Assembly: GCF_020736365.1 (NCBI RefSeq)
Contig: NZ_CP085988.1
Span: 665,501-729,500, forward strand
DNA from: Clostridium sp. M62/1
Lineage (GTDB): Bacteria > Bacillota > Clostridia > Lachnospirales > Lachnospiraceae
Direction of reading: 5' to 3'
DNA length: 64,000 nucleotides
Shown: one piece after another, positions 8,151 to 17,114 of the stretch
Layout of the letters: each line of letters starts with the position of its first letter
Position numbering within the stretch: the first letter of the stretch is position 1
Position numbers and translations under genes: made by a program
The notes under the pieces: generated by a model
The model's input: the letters and a program-made list of their open reading frames with translations, nothing else
What the model was told of the DNA's origin: nothing
The model's database searches: none

Positions 8151-8471
8151 GTGAAGAAAAACAGCAGAACAGCGAGAAGAAAGAAGAAGGAGAGAGCCGC
8201 CAACCGTCTTGCCCTTACAGGCATCACCCTGGTTGTGCTCAGTCTGGCTATCACAGTGCATTTAAGCGGGATCTCCCTGAAGGAAAGGGATCTGCAGTAC
8301 CGCCTCCGGGAGGAGCAGCTGGAAAAGGAGAAGGCTGCAGAGGAAAAGCGGGCGGAGGATCTGGAGGAGTACCGGGTTTACGTCCAGACAAAAGAATATA
8401 TAGAAAAAGTTGCGAAGGAAAAGCTGGGACTGGTCAATAAGGACGAGATCCTTCTGAAGCCGGAAAAGTAA
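8151..8471 (+). CDS. divIC: Septum formation initiator DivIC/FtsB family (106 aa)
   Basis: GTG start after AAAGGAGGCGG. It has a basic cytoplasmic N-terminus (KKNSRTARRKKKERAAN), one transmembrane helix (LALTGITLVVLSLAITV) and a Leu/Glu-rich coiled coil ending in the conserved YVQTKEYIEKVAKEKLGLV. DivIC works with FtsL and DivIB in the divisome. The position after yabPQ is conserved with Bacillus. Confidence 0.93.
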   Translation: MKKNSRTARRKKKERAANRLALTGITLVVLSLAITVHLSGISLKERDLQYRLREEQLEKEKAAEEKRAEDLEEYRVYVQTKEYIEKVAKEKLGLVNKDEILLKPEK

Positions 8472-8548
8472 GAGGATTGCAGAAATTGCGCAGTCCAGGC
8501 AGAACAGGAGAGAATCCTGTCACTAAATTTTTCAAAAGACGCCGCAGA

Positions 8549-8582
8549 TTTGACAAATATTTCCCTCCGGCCTGTATATAAT
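8549..8582 (+). promoter_or_regulatory. spoIIE promoter with 0A box and 21-bp spacer
   Basis: TTGACA (8550-8555) and TATAAT (8577-8582) are separated by 21 bp. The -35 is embedded in TTTGACAAA (8549-8557), whose complement TTTGTCAAA is a perfect match to the Spo0A-box consensus. The spoIIE and spoIIG promoters of Bacillus share this overlong spacing and depend on Spo0A~P. Confidence 0.8.
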
Positions 8583-8612
8583 AGGGTTCACGCAGGTCAG
8601 GAGGGGATTTTT

Positions 8613-10022
8613 ATGCTTGGAAAGAAAATACATAGAGATATGGCTGATGTGAATGTCTACACGGCGAAGCGGCTTCGGGAGATGGCTTGCTCCCTGAGCG
8701 GCCTTGCCAGAGCCTTTACGGACGAGGTGGGGGCAAAGCGTCAGCTGAGCTTTGAGGACGGCCTTGCGGCCATGCAGACGGCGGGGGCCATGGTGTGCGG
8801 CGACTGCAGCAAATGCAATCTGTATGAGACAGGACAGAAGGAGGACAGCTATTATCTGTATTACCTTCTGAGGGCGTTTGAGCAGAAGGGGAAGGTGGAC
8901 GAGGAGGACATGCCCAGGCTGTTCAATGAAACCTGCCGCAGGAGGGAGGAGTACTTAAGTCAGCTTAACAGGAATCTGGGGCGGGCCACCATGAATCTCA
9001 CCTGGAAAAACCGATTCTTGGAGAGCAGGGACGCGGTGATTGTGCAGTTTCGTGAGATGGCGTCCATTCTCGAGGAGTTTTCCGGCCAGATGGAGCAGGC
9101 GGCTGATATTACAGGAAACTATGAGGACAGCGTGCGGTATCTGTTCAGGCGCCACCACATGAAGGTGGAGAATATGCTGATACTGGAATATGAGAATGAG
9201 CAGAGGGAGGCGTATCTGACTGTGAGAACTCTGGGCGGCAGGTGTGTGACCTCCAGAGATGCCTCGGACATTCTGACCCGAGCGGTGGGAGGACGCAGAT
9301 TCGGCATCGCAAGGGACAGCAAGAGCATTATCACAAAGAGGACAGGCACCTTCCGCTTTGTGGAGGAGGGGAAATACCAGATGATCCACGGAGTCGCCAG
9401 GGCGGTAAGGAATGGAGAGCTGATCTCCGGCGACAGCTTCACCTTTAATGAAAATCTGCCTCATCAGGTCATCATGAGCCTGTCGGACGGAATGGGGAGC
9501 GGGCCGGCGGCCTCAGCCGACAGCAGCCGTGTCATAGAGCTGACAGAGCAGCTTCTGGAAACGGGCTTCTCCGCCAGGGCGGCCCTGAAGCTGGTAAATA
9601 CCGTACTTCTGCTGGCAGGGATGGAGCAGAATCCGGCGACGCTTGACCTGTGCTGCATTGATCTGTGCACGGGGGTTTTAGAGAGCATGAAGCTGGGGGC
9701 AGTGGGTACCTTTATTATGGGCCGGGAGGGAGTGGAGCTTCTGGAGTCGGGAAATGTCCCCATGGGAATTATGAATACGGTGGAGCCAATTCTCCTGTCC
9801 AGGAAGCTGTGGGATAATGACAGGATTATCATGGTCAGCGACGGAATCCTTGAGGCCCTGCCGGGGGAGGACAAGGAGCAGACGTTCTGCGAGTTCCTAA
9901 ACGGGCTGGACGTTCAGAACCCCCAGGATATGGCAGACGAAATTCTGCAGTTTGCCCTGTCCTTCTGCTCTGTCCCGGCAGATGATATGACAGTGCTGGT
10001 GGGCGGTGTGTTCGGAAAGTAG
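8613..10022 (+). CDS. spoIIE: SpoIIE-type serine phosphatase without membrane domain (469 aa)
   Basis: The start at 8613 follows GGAGGGGA. The protein begins MLGKKIHRDMADVNVYTAKR, equivalent to the region after the membrane part of Bacillus SpoIIE, then has a Cys-containing regulatory region (CGDCSKCNLYE) and a PP2C domain with metal-binding SLSDGMGSGPAA, MVSDGILEALP and ADDMTVLV. SpoIIE dephosphorylates SpoIIAA to activate SigF. Bacillus SpoIIE has about 10 N-terminal membrane helices and over 800 residues; none are encoded here or in the 140 bp upstream. Context (divIC before, tilS after, 0A-box promoter) supports orthology. Confidence 0.88.
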   Translation: MLGKKIHRDMADVNVYTAKRLREMACSLSGLARAFTDEVGAKRQLSFEDGLAAMQTAGAMVCGDCSKCNLYETGQKEDSYYLYYLLRAFEQKGKVDEEDMPRLFNETCRRREEYLSQLNRNLGRATMNLTWKNRFLESRDAVIVQFREMASILEEFSGQMEQAADITGNYEDSVRYLFRRHHMKVENMLILEYENEQREAYLTVRTLGGRCVTSRDASDILTRAVGGRRFGIARDSKSIITKRTGTFRFVEEGKYQMIHGVARAVRNGELISGDSFTFNENLPHQVIMSLSDGMGSGPAASADSSRVIELTEQLLETGFSARAALKLVNTVLLLAGMEQNPATLDLCCIDLCTGVLESMKLGAVGTFIMGREGVELLESGNVPMGIMNTVEPILLSRKLWDNDRIIMVSDGILEALPGEDKEQTFCEFLNGLDVQNPQDMADEILQFALSFCSVPADDMTVLVGGVFGK

Positions 10023-10029
10023 GCACAGT

Positions 10030-10100
10030 AAACAGATGGAACGATGAGGGGCCGCAGACGGAACGATGAGACGGAATGAGCGAGGAGACGGAACGAAAGA
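10030..10100 (+). repeat. Short degenerate repeats before tilS
   Basis: Units resembling GACGGAACGATGAG occur three to four times in about 65 bp (GATGGAACGATGAG, GACGGAACGATGAG, GACGGAATGAGCG, GACGGAACGAAAG). They may be slippage products; no function is evident. Confidence 0.5.
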
Positions 10101-10119
10101 GGAGAGAGGAAGGGATAGG

Positions 10120-11514
10120 ATGAGAGAAAAGGTTTCCAGATACATGGAGAAAAACGGCATGCTGAAAGCCGGGCAGCGGGTGGTGGTGGGCCTTTCCGGA
10201 GGCGCGGACTCTGTCTGCCTTCTGAGCCTTCTTACAGATATGAGAAGCAGCCTTTCCATACGGCTGAGGGCCGTGCATGTCCACCATGGCCTGAGAGGAC
10301 AGGAGGCAGACAGAGATGCCGATTTTTCCCGGGAGCTGTGCAGGAAACTGGATATTCCCTTTATTTTAAAAATGGAAAACGCGCATCAGGAGGCGCAAAA
10401 TCGCCGGATCTCCGAGGAGGAAGCAGGCCGGCTTCTCAGGTATGAGGCCTTTGAGCAGGAGGCGGCCAGGTGGGAAGAGGAGGAGCGGGAGCAGGAAGGA
10501 GCGGCACTTCCTGTGCGCATAGCAGTGGCCCACCACGGGGATGACAGCGCGGAAACCATACTCTACCATCTGTTTCGCGGAAGCGGCCTCAGGGGGCTGG
10601 CCGGAATTGCGCCGGTACGGGGGCGGGTGATCCGGCCCCTTTTATGTGTTTCCAGACAGGAGATTCTGGAATATCTGAGGGAAGAAGGCCTCTCCTATGT
10701 GACGGATTCCACAAACCTTCTGAACGATTACACGAGAAACCGGCTCAGAAATCAGATTCTTCCCATGGCGGTTCAGGAGATAAACCGGGGGGCGGTGGAG
10801 CATATTTTAAGGGCCGGGGAGATCATAGGGGAAGCGGATCAGTTCTTTCGGGAACGGGCCGGGAAGTTTCTGAAGAAGGAGGGAATTTGGAAGGAATCCT
10901 GTCTGGAGAAGAGCCGGATGCTGGCTGTCCCTGTTTCAGCCCTCGGGAGCCTGGCGCATATTGAACAGGGCTATGTGATCCGGGAAGCATTTTCAGAACT
11001 TGGCTGGCCCCTCAGGAATATCGATGCCTCCCATATTGAGTCCATCCTGTCTCTGCTGGACGGGAGAACAGGGGCAGGGGCGGATCTGCCGGGAGGCGTG
11101 AGGGCAGAGCGGGTCTATGAAAATCTGGTTCTGAAAAAAAAGGAGAGGGCAGCGGCAAAGGACGGTCTTCCCCGCCTTTCTATGGAAGTAATCCCCCGGG
11201 AAAATCAGGCCGAAATTCCCAAAAACAGGTATACGAAATGGTTTGACTATGATAAAATAAAAGATACGTTATCTGTCAGATACCGCCTTCCCGGAGATTA
11301 CATTACCCTGAAGGGAGGGGGGCGTAAGAGCCTGAAATCCCTGTTTATCGATGAAAAAATTCCCCGGGAAATGAGAGGGAGCATTCCCCTCCTGGCTGAG
11401 GGAAACCATGTCCTGTGGATGATAGGGGGAAGGATCAGCGAATACTATAAGGTAACGGAACAGACTAAGAGAATCTTAAAAGTACATTTAGATGGAGGTA
11501 CAAACTGTGGCTGA
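10120..11514 (+). CDS. tilS: tRNA(Ile)-lysidine synthetase TilS (464 aa)
   Basis: PP-loop ATPase motif GLSGGADSVCLL near residue 24, then HVHHGLRG, AVAHHGDDSAETILYHL and DSTNLLNDYTRNRLR, all typical of TilS. A C-terminal TilS domain contains YRLPGDYITL and KSLFIDEKIPRE. It converts C34 of the AUA-reading tRNA-Ile to lysidine using ATP and lysine. The ATG at 10120 follows AGGAAGGG and is preferred to the in-frame ATG at 10066, which would add an Arg/Glu-rich leader lying in the repeat tract. It overlaps hpt by 8 bp. Confidence 0.93.
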   Translation: MREKVSRYMEKNGMLKAGQRVVVGLSGGADSVCLLSLLTDMRSSLSIRLRAVHVHHGLRGQEADRDADFSRELCRKLDIPFILKMENAHQEAQNRRISEEEAGRLLRYEAFEQEAARWEEEEREQEGAALPVRIAVAHHGDDSAETILYHLFRGSGLRGLAGIAPVRGRVIRPLLCVSRQEILEYLREEGLSYVTDSTNLLNDYTRNRLRNQILPMAVQEINRGAVEHILRAGEIIGEADQFFRERAGKFLKKEGIWKESCLEKSRMLAVPVSALGSLAHIEQGYVIREAFSELGWPLRNIDASHIESILSLLDGRTGAGADLPGGVRAERVYENLVLKKKERAAAKDGLPRLSMEVIPRENQAEIPKNRYTKWFDYDKIKDTLSVRYRLPGDYITLKGGGRKSLKSLFIDEKIPREMRGSIPLLAEGNHVLWMIGGRISEYYKVTEQTKRILKVHLDGGTNCG

Positions 11515-12031
11515 CAAAATCCGAGTTTTATTGACAGAAGAAGAGGTAAATAAAAGAATCAGCGAAGTGGCTGCTCAGATCAGCAGTGATTACAAGGGCC
11601 GTCCGGTTCACCTGATCTGTATTCTGAAGGGAGGAGTATTCTTCACCTGCGAGCTGGCAAAACGCCTTGACCTGGAGGTGTCCCTGGATTTCATGTCTGT
11701 TTCCAGCTATGGCTCCGGCACAGAGTCCAGCGGAATCGTGAAGATTGTCAAGGATCTGGATGAGCCTCTGGCGGGCAAGGATGTGCTCATTGTGGAGGAC
11801 ATCATTGACTCCGGACGCACACTGGCGTATCTGATCGAGGTGCTGAAGCAGAGAAATCCAAAGAGCATCCAGCTGTGTACGCTGCTTGACAAACCGGAGA
11901 GGCGAGTGAAGAAACAGGTTCAGGTAAAATACACCTGCTTTACGATTCCGGACGAGTTCGTCGTAGGCTACGGACTGGACTATGATCAGAAATATAGAAA
12001 TCTGCCGTACATCGGCGTGGTGGAAGTATAA
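11507..12031 (+). CDS. hpt: Hypoxanthine phosphoribosyltransferase (174 aa)
   Basis: The phosphoribosyltransferase signature VLIVEDIIDSGRTL, the flexible loop region SVSSYGSGTESSG and the purine-binding C-terminus PDEFVVGYGLDYDQKYRNLP are all present. It salvages hypoxanthine and guanine to nucleotides. The GTG at 11507 sits 7 bases after GGAGG and is preferred to the ATG at 11492, which overlaps that site. The tilS-hpt-ftsH order is conserved in Firmicutes. Confidence 0.95.
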   Translation: MADKIRVLLTEEEVNKRISEVAAQISSDYKGRPVHLICILKGGVFFTCELAKRLDLEVSLDFMSVSSYGSGTESSGIVKIVKDLDEPLAGKDVLIVEDIIDSGRTLAYLIEVLKQRNPKSIQLCTLLDKPERRVKKQVQVKYTCFTIPDEFVVGYGLDYDQKYRNLPYIGVVEV

Positions 12032-12043
12032 GGAGGAAGACCG

Positions 12044-13891
12044 TTGAAACAGAGACAGCCATTTGGAGGATTTCTCCTCCTCTTACTGGCATTTTTTATG
12101 CTCGGTATGATCTGGATGAAGACGCCGAACAGCTTTCTGGGAAATGAGGCCATGACAGAGCAGGATGTGATGGTGGCGCTTGAAAACGGAAGCATAGAGA
12201 GAGCCTTGATTTTACCGAACGCGGAAAATGATACTGGGCGGCTCAAGCTCTGGATGAAATCCGGGGAGCAGGAGGAGGTAAACGTCCTGAGTGTAAGCCA
12301 GTTTGCCTCGGATTTTCAGAAAGAGGGGATTCCCTATGAGGTAAACGATATCCCAAGAGAGAACAGTATGCTGAACATCATCCTGCCGGTTCTCCTTTCC
12401 GCTGCCATTCTGGTGGCATTCTTTATGTTTATGAATACCAGAAATGCAGGCGGAAGCAACGCCAAGATGATGAATTTCGGCAGAAGCAGAGCCAGGATGA
12501 CCCGAGACAGCAAGGTGAATTTTACTAATGTGGCGGGGCTCAATGAGGAGAAGGAGGAGCTTGAGGAGATTGTGGATTTCCTTAAAAATCCCCAGAAATA
12601 TACAGGCGTCGGCGCCCGGATCCCCAAGGGAGTGCTTTTGGTGGGCCCGCCTGGAACGGGAAAGACACTTCTGGCCAAGGCCATTGCCGGGGAAGCCGGC
12701 GTTCCCTTCTTCTCCATCTCCGGTTCAGACTTCGTGGAGATGTTTGTGGGAGTAGGCGCATCCCGTGTCCGCGATCTGTTTGAAGACGCGAAGAAAAATG
12801 CACCCTGTATTGTGTTTATTGACGAGATTGACGCAGTGGCCCGTCAGAGAGGAACAGGTATGGGCGGCGGCCATGACGAGAGGGAGCAGACCTTAAACCA
12901 GCTTCTGGTGGAGATGGACGGCTTCGGAGTGAACGAGGGAATTATCGTGATGGCTGCAACGAACCGTGTGGATATCCTTGACCCGGCCATTCTGAGACCG
13001 GGGCGCTTTGACAGAAAGGTGGCAGTGGGAAGGCCGGATGTCAGAGGCCGCGAGGAGATTCTGGCAGTCCACACCAAGTCAAAGCCTCTCGGAGATGACG
13101 TGGATCTGCACCGGGTGGCCCAGACCACGGCAGGCTTTACAGGTGCTGATCTGGAAAACCTGATGAATGAGGCGGCTATCAATGCGGCGAAGGAGAACCG
13201 GAAATATCTTGTCCAGGCCGATATTGACAGAGCCTTTATCAAGGTGGGAATCGGAACAGAGAAAAAGAGCCGGATTATGTCGGAGAAGGACAGGAAGATC
13301 ACAGCCTACCACGAGACAGGCCACGCAATTCTGTTCCACGTGCTGCCGGAGGTCGGCCCGGTGCACACCGTCTCCATTATCCCTACAGGAACGGGAGCAG
13401 GAGGCTACACCATGCCTCTGCCGGAGAAGGATGAGCAGTATATTACAAGGGGCAGGATGCTCCAGCAGATCATGGTATCCCTGGGCGGAAGAATTGCCGA
13501 GGAGCTGATGTTTGACGACATCACTGCCGGGGCGTCCCAGGATATCCGCCAGGCTACGGCCATAGCCAGGGCCATGGTGACGGAGTACGGTATGTCTGAC
13601 CGGATTGGTATGATCAATTACGGAAATGAGAGCAGCGAGGTCTTTATCGGACGGGATCTGGCCCATGCCAGAAGCTACGGCGAGGAGGTCGCCACAAAGA
13701 TTGACGAGGAGATCAAGCGCATCATTGACGAGTGCTACAAGAAGGCGAAGGAGATTATCATGGAGCATGAGGAGGTTCTTCACCGGTGCAGCAGCCTGCT
13801 TCTCGAAAAGGAAAAAATCGGTCAGGCTGAGTTTGAGGAGCTGTTTGACGAGACTGTGGAAAACAGTGAAAAGACGGAGCAGAATGCCTGA
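12044..13891 (+). CDS. ftsH: ATP-dependent zinc metalloprotease FtsH (615 aa)
   Basis: TTG start after AAGGAGGAAG. Two membrane helices flank an extracytoplasmic domain (helix 1 at 8-25, helix 2 at about 108-126), then an AAA domain with Walker A GPPGTGKT, Walker B IVFIDEID and the [22 protein letters not shown], and an M41 protease with HETGH zinc site. Membrane-bound FtsH degrades misfolded and regulatory proteins and affects sporulation in Bacillus. Normal family length. Confidence 0.97.
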   Translation: MKQRQPFGGFLLLLLAFFMLGMIWMKTPNSFLGNEAMTEQDVMVALENGSIERALILPNAENDTGRLKLWMKSGEQEEVNVLSVSQFASDFQKEGIPYEVNDIPRENSMLNIILPVLLSAAILVAFFMFMNTRNAGGSNAKMMNFGRSRARMTRDSKVNFTNVAGLNEEKEELEEIVDFLKNPQKYTGVGARIPKGVLLVGPPGTGKTLLAKAIAGEAGVPFFSISGSDFVEMFVGVGASRVRDLFEDAKKNAPCIVFIDEIDAVARQRGTGMGGGHDEREQTLNQLLVEMDGFGVNEGIIVMAATNRVDILDPAILRPGRFDRKVAVGRPDVRGREEILAVHTKSKPLGDDVDLHRVAQTTAGFTGADLENLMNEAAINAAKENRKYLVQADIDRAFIKVGIGTEKKSRIMSEKDRKITAYHETGHAILFHVLPEVGPVHTVSIIPTGTGAGGYTMPLPEKDEQYITRGRMLQQIMVSLGGRIAEELMFDDITAGASQDIRQATAIARAMVTEYGMSDRIGMINYGNESSEVFIGRDLAHARSYGEEVATKIDEEIKRIIDECYKKAKEIIMEHEEVLHRCSSLLLEKEKIGQAEFEELFDETVENSEKTEQNA

Positions 13892-14356
13892 AAACAGGGT
13901 GTTTTCGGATGACTCTTTGATCGTTTGTGCGAAATGGCGGCTGATATTTTCCGGGGTTTTGGCAGCGGTTCGCGATATGCACAAAAAAGCCTTTGAAATT
14001 CTCTTATGTTTGTGCAGACTTATTTTATCGCCTATGCTATTATAATACACGTAACCCCCCCAATACATTATATAGTTTTTGCTACACCCCATAAAAACGA
14101 AATACCTTCTCCTAAAAAGGCCAGCTTACCCCGCTGGCCTTTTTACTTGCAGTCATTCAGTCTCCCGCTCTGCGGCAGCAGTCTGAACGGCTGCTTTTAC
14201 TTTCTTTAAATCTTTCTTTTCTGTTGTGTATTGGCATAGGATGGGATAAAATATAGAAAAAGATAACAAAAAGCAGCTTACCTGAGCGCGCGGCGGACAG
14301 GCGGATGCAGCTGAAGCTGGCCGGACGGCTGAAGGCGCAGGGAAGAGAGTAAGGGA
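13892..14356 (+). other. Intergenic region after ftsH (465 bp)
   Basis: Contains a perfect 8-bp inverted repeat TGCACAAA (13978-13985)/TTTGTGCA (14009-14016), an isolated TATAAT near 14041 without a good -35, and a strong terminator (separate entry). From about 14253 to 14352 one frame reads without stops to a TAA (ending QLKLAGRLKAQGRE) but has no start or upstream extension; it may be a gene remnant. Confidence 0.5.
14119..14144 (+). terminator. Intrinsic terminator after ftsH
   Basis: GGCCAGC (14119-14125) and GCTGGCC (14133-14139) form a perfect GC-rich stem with a TTACCCC loop, preceded by A5 and followed by T5, so it could work in both directions. Confidence 0.9.
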
Positions 14357-16555
14357 ATGATGATGATGAAGATTAACAGGGAAGCGCTGTTCTGTGATGA
14401 GACGGAGGACTACAGGAGTCCCTATGAGCCGGATACGGGGGATACCGTGTGTTTCAGGCTGCGCACAGGGCGGGACAATGCAGACTCTGTTTTTTATTTA
14501 GAGCCTGATACAAAGGTGAGAAGGCGCATGAGACGCGTGTTCAGTGAAGGACGGTTTGACTACTATGAGATAACGATGGAGCTGGGGGAAGGTCCCGTTT
14601 CCTACTGCTTTGAGATCCGCCTGGGCAGTGAAGTCTGTTATTACAACCGCCTGGGGCCGGAGGACAGGGCGGATGCCTCCTATGCCTTTGAGATTATCCC
14701 CGGTTTTCACGTGCCGGAGTGGGTGAAGGGCGCCGTTATATACCAGATCTATGTGGATCGCTTCTGCAACGGTGATCCGACCAACGATGTGGAAACGAAT
14801 GAATATATCTATATCGGAAGCCCTGTTCAGAGAGTCTCCGACTGGGAGGAGCTTCCGGAGAACCTTGATGTGGGCCGGTTCTACGGAGGGGATCTGAAGG
14901 GAGTCTGGAATAAACTTGATTATCTGAAAAGTCTGGGAGTTGAGTGTATCTATCTGAACCCGGTTTTTGTTTCCCCGTCCAATCACAAATATGACTGCCA
15001 GGATTATGAGCACATCGATCCTCACTACGGAGTCATCGCGGAGGATCTGGATCTGCTGGTGGACCCCAACGACATGGACAATGACATGGCCGGCAAATAT
15101 GCCACCAGAACGGCTGACATGACAAACTTAAAGGCCAGCGACGATTTTTTTGCCGCCTTTGTGGAGGCTGCTCATGAAAAGGGGATCCGGGTGATCGTGG
15201 ACGGCGTATTCAACCACTGCGGTTCTTTTAACAAGTGGATGGATGCAGAGCTGCTTTACCAGCACGAGGGAAATTATGAGCCGGGCGCTTATGTTTCGGC
15301 CGACAGCCCGTACAGGAGCTATTTCAAATTCAACAATAAGGACGGCTGGCCCTTTAATGACAGCTATGACGGCTGGTGGGGCTTTTCGACCCTGCCCAAG
15401 CTCAACTATGAAGAATCGGAGAAGCTCTGCGAGGCCATTATGAATGTGGCCAGAAAGTGGGTGTCTCCTCCCTTTAACGCTGACGGCTGGCGCCTTGATG
15501 TGGCGGCAGACCTGGGCAGGAGCAGTGAGTTCAACCATAAGTTCTGGAGAAGATTCAGGGATGCGGTGAAGAAAGCTAACCCGGAAGCTGTGATCCTGGC
15601 AGAACACTACGGCGATCCGTCCAGCTGGCTGGATGGCAGCCAGTGGGACACGGTGATGAATTACGACGCCTTTATGGAGCCTGTTTCCTGGTTTCTGACA
15701 GGGATGGAAAAGCACAGCGATGAGGCGAATGAGAGCCTTTTTGGAAACGGCGCGGCATTTTTCGACATGATGCGCTACCATATGTGCAGGATGCAGCCTC
15801 AGTCAATCCAGGCGGCTATGAATGAGCTCTCCAACCATGACCATTCCCGGTTTATGACCAGGACAAACCGCCGGGTGGGACGCCTTGCCAGTGCCGGAGC
15901 CCAGGCGGCGTCAGAGGGCATAAGCTACGGCATATTCCGCCAGGGAGTGGTGATGCTGATGACCTGGCCGGGAGCGCCCACCATTTATTACGGAGACGAG
16001 ACGGGACTCTGCGGCTGGACGGACCCGGACAACAGAAGGACCTACCCCTGGGGGAAAGAAGATCAGGAGCTGATCGAGTTCCACCGGTATATGACAGGAA
16101 TCCATAAGCGGTATCCAGCCTTCAGGAAGGGATCGGTGAGGAAGCTGCTGGCAGAACAGGATCTGATCGCCTATGCCCGGGTGGTGGAGGGCTGGAAGCC
16201 CGGAAGTCATGCACAGGCTCTGGGAAGGGGCTTTGCCAGAGCAGACTTTTCCTGTCTGGAGACAGGGGATACAGGGCATCTGTCAGAGCAGTTCAACAGA
16301 GAGCGGCGGGAAAATGAGAGCCGGGCAGTGGTGGCTGTCAATACTGCCATGGAGGAAAAAGTGGCGGAAATTCCTGTCTGGCAGGCGGGAATTACAGACG
16401 AGATGGAGCTTCACCGCCGGATGCTGACCTATGAGGAGGGCTATAATGTGGGCCGCATCATCTATGAGGTGAAGGACGGGATGGCAAGGATTTCTGTCCC
16501 GGCCAGGGGAAGTATAGTCCTGGTGGCAGTGAGAAAACAGGAGGATGAGGCGTAA
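14357..16555 (+). CDS. GH13 alpha-glycosidase, neopullulanase/cyclomaltodextrinase type (732 aa)
   Basis: N-terminal beta-sandwich (about 1-120) followed by a GH13 barrel: VIYQIYVDRFCNGDP, IRVIVDGVFNHCG (region I), DGWRLDVAADLG with the nucleophile Asp (region II), ILAEHYGD with the acid Glu (region III) and ELSNHDHSRF (region IV). A C-terminal sheet domain ends the protein. There is no signal peptide, so it is an intracellular maltodextrin, cyclodextrin or pullulan hydrolase. It is longer than typical neopullulanases (about 590), with insertions in the barrel and a C-terminal extension near 590-690. It stands alone between terminated units. Confidence 0.9.
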   Translation: MMMMKINREALFCDETEDYRSPYEPDTGDTVCFRLRTGRDNADSVFYLEPDTKVRRRMRRVFSEGRFDYYEITMELGEGPVSYCFEIRLGSEVCYYNRLGPEDRADASYAFEIIPGFHVPEWVKGAVIYQIYVDRFCNGDPTNDVETNEYIYIGSPVQRVSDWEELPENLDVGRFYGGDLKGVWNKLDYLKSLGVECIYLNPVFVSPSNHKYDCQDYEHIDPHYGVIAEDLDLLVDPNDMDNDMAGKYATRTADMTNLKASDDFFAAFVEAAHEKGIRVIVDGVFNHCGSFNKWMDAELLYQHEGNYEPGAYVSADSPYRSYFKFNNKDGWPFNDSYDGWWGFSTLPKLNYEESEKLCEAIMNVARKWVSPPFNADGWRLDVAADLGRSSEFNHKFWRRFRDAVKKANPEAVILAEHYGDPSSWLDGSQWDTVMNYDAFMEPVSWFLTGMEKHSDEANESLFGNGAAFFDMMRYHMCRMQPQSIQAAMNELSNHDHSRFMTRTNRRVGRLASAGAQAASEGISYGIFRQGVVMLMTWPGAPTIYYGDETGLCGWTDPDNRRTYPWGKEDQELIEFHRYMTGIHKRYPAFRKGSVRKLLAEQDLIAYARVVEGWKPGSHAQALGRGFARADFSCLETGDTGHLSEQFNRERRENESRAVVAVNTAMEEKVAEIPVWQAGITDEMELHRRMLTYEEGYNVGRIIYEVKDGMARISVPARGSIVLVAVRKQEDEA

Positions 16556-16641
16556 GCTATGGATGGAGCCTCCTGCAGAAAGAAAAATTTGCCCAAGCTT
16601 TCCCCATGGCTGAACGGTTACTATTTTATTTTGAAAAGTGC

Positions 16642-16670
16642 TTGATTTTTTGATAAAATTGTGTTATTAT
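16642..16670 (+). promoter_or_regulatory. tRNA operon promoter
   Basis: TTGATT (16642-16647), a 17-bp AT-rich spacer and TATTAT (16665-16670), 23 bp upstream of the tRNA-Tyr 5' end. Confidence 0.75.
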
Positions 16671-16693
16671 CTAACACGGTTACAAATCAGCCT

Positions 16694-16775
16694 GGATGGA
16701 TTCCCGAGTGGCCAAAGGGGGCAGACTGTAAATCTGTTGCGACACGCTTCGGTGGTTCGAATCCACCTCCATCCA
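16694..16775 (+). tRNA. tRNA-Tyr (GTA)
   Basis: Cloverleaf with acceptor GGATGGA/TCCATCC, discriminator A at 16775, anticodon GTA at 16728-16730, a long variable arm as expected for bacterial tRNA-Tyr and the T arm GGTGGTTCGAATCCACC. CCA is not encoded. Confidence 0.96.
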
Positions 16776-16822
16776 TTTCAGCACAAGGATGCTGATTCCC
16801 AAAACGGGATACCATATGGGAT

Positions 16823-16908
16823 GCCGCAGTGGCGGAACTGGCAGACGCACAGGACTTAAAATCCTGCGAGGGTTAAACTTCGTACCGGTTCGATTCCGGT
16901 CTGCGGCA
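16823..16908 (+). tRNA. tRNA-Leu (TAA)
   Basis: Acceptor GCCGCAG/CTGCGGC, discriminator A at 16908, anticodon TAA at 16857-16859, long variable arm and T arm CCGGTTCGATTCCGG. It lies 47 bp after tRNA-Tyr in the same transcript and CCA is not encoded. Confidence 0.96.
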
Positions 16909-16916
16909 TTGAGATG

Positions 16917-16948
16917 AGAGCTTTGCTTTGGCAGAGCTCTTTTTTTTA
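16917..16948 (+). terminator. Terminator of the tRNA pair
   Basis: AGAGCT (16917-16922) and AGCTCT (16935-16940) form a stem followed by a T-run to 16947. Confidence 0.85.
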
Positions 16949-17060
16949 TATAACAGGAAACTTCGTTCTCTGTTATATAAAAACGCTCCGCGAGGATCGC
17001 ACTGCGGCGAAAAGGAAAATGCCGCTTTTGCGACCCGCCGCGCAGCAAAATTTCAAACAT
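16944..17060. repeat. Palindromic intergenic element
   Basis: A perfect 13-bp hairpin (TTTTATATAACAG 16944-16956 with CTGTTATATAAAA 16970-16982) is followed by GCGGC/GCCGC and CGCA/TGCG inverted pairs to about 17040. It resembles a dispersed intergenic hairpin element; copies elsewhere in the genome cannot be checked here. Confidence 0.6.
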
Positions 17061-17114
17061 CAGTCATAGATTGCTTTTCCCTTTGCATACAATAGATAGC
17101 AAAGGAGTGATGGC

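Noticed and set aside
13079..14092. 337-codon minus-strand frame opposite ftsH
   Set aside because: Antisense shadow of a highly conserved gene; no ribosome-binding site or recognisable protein features.
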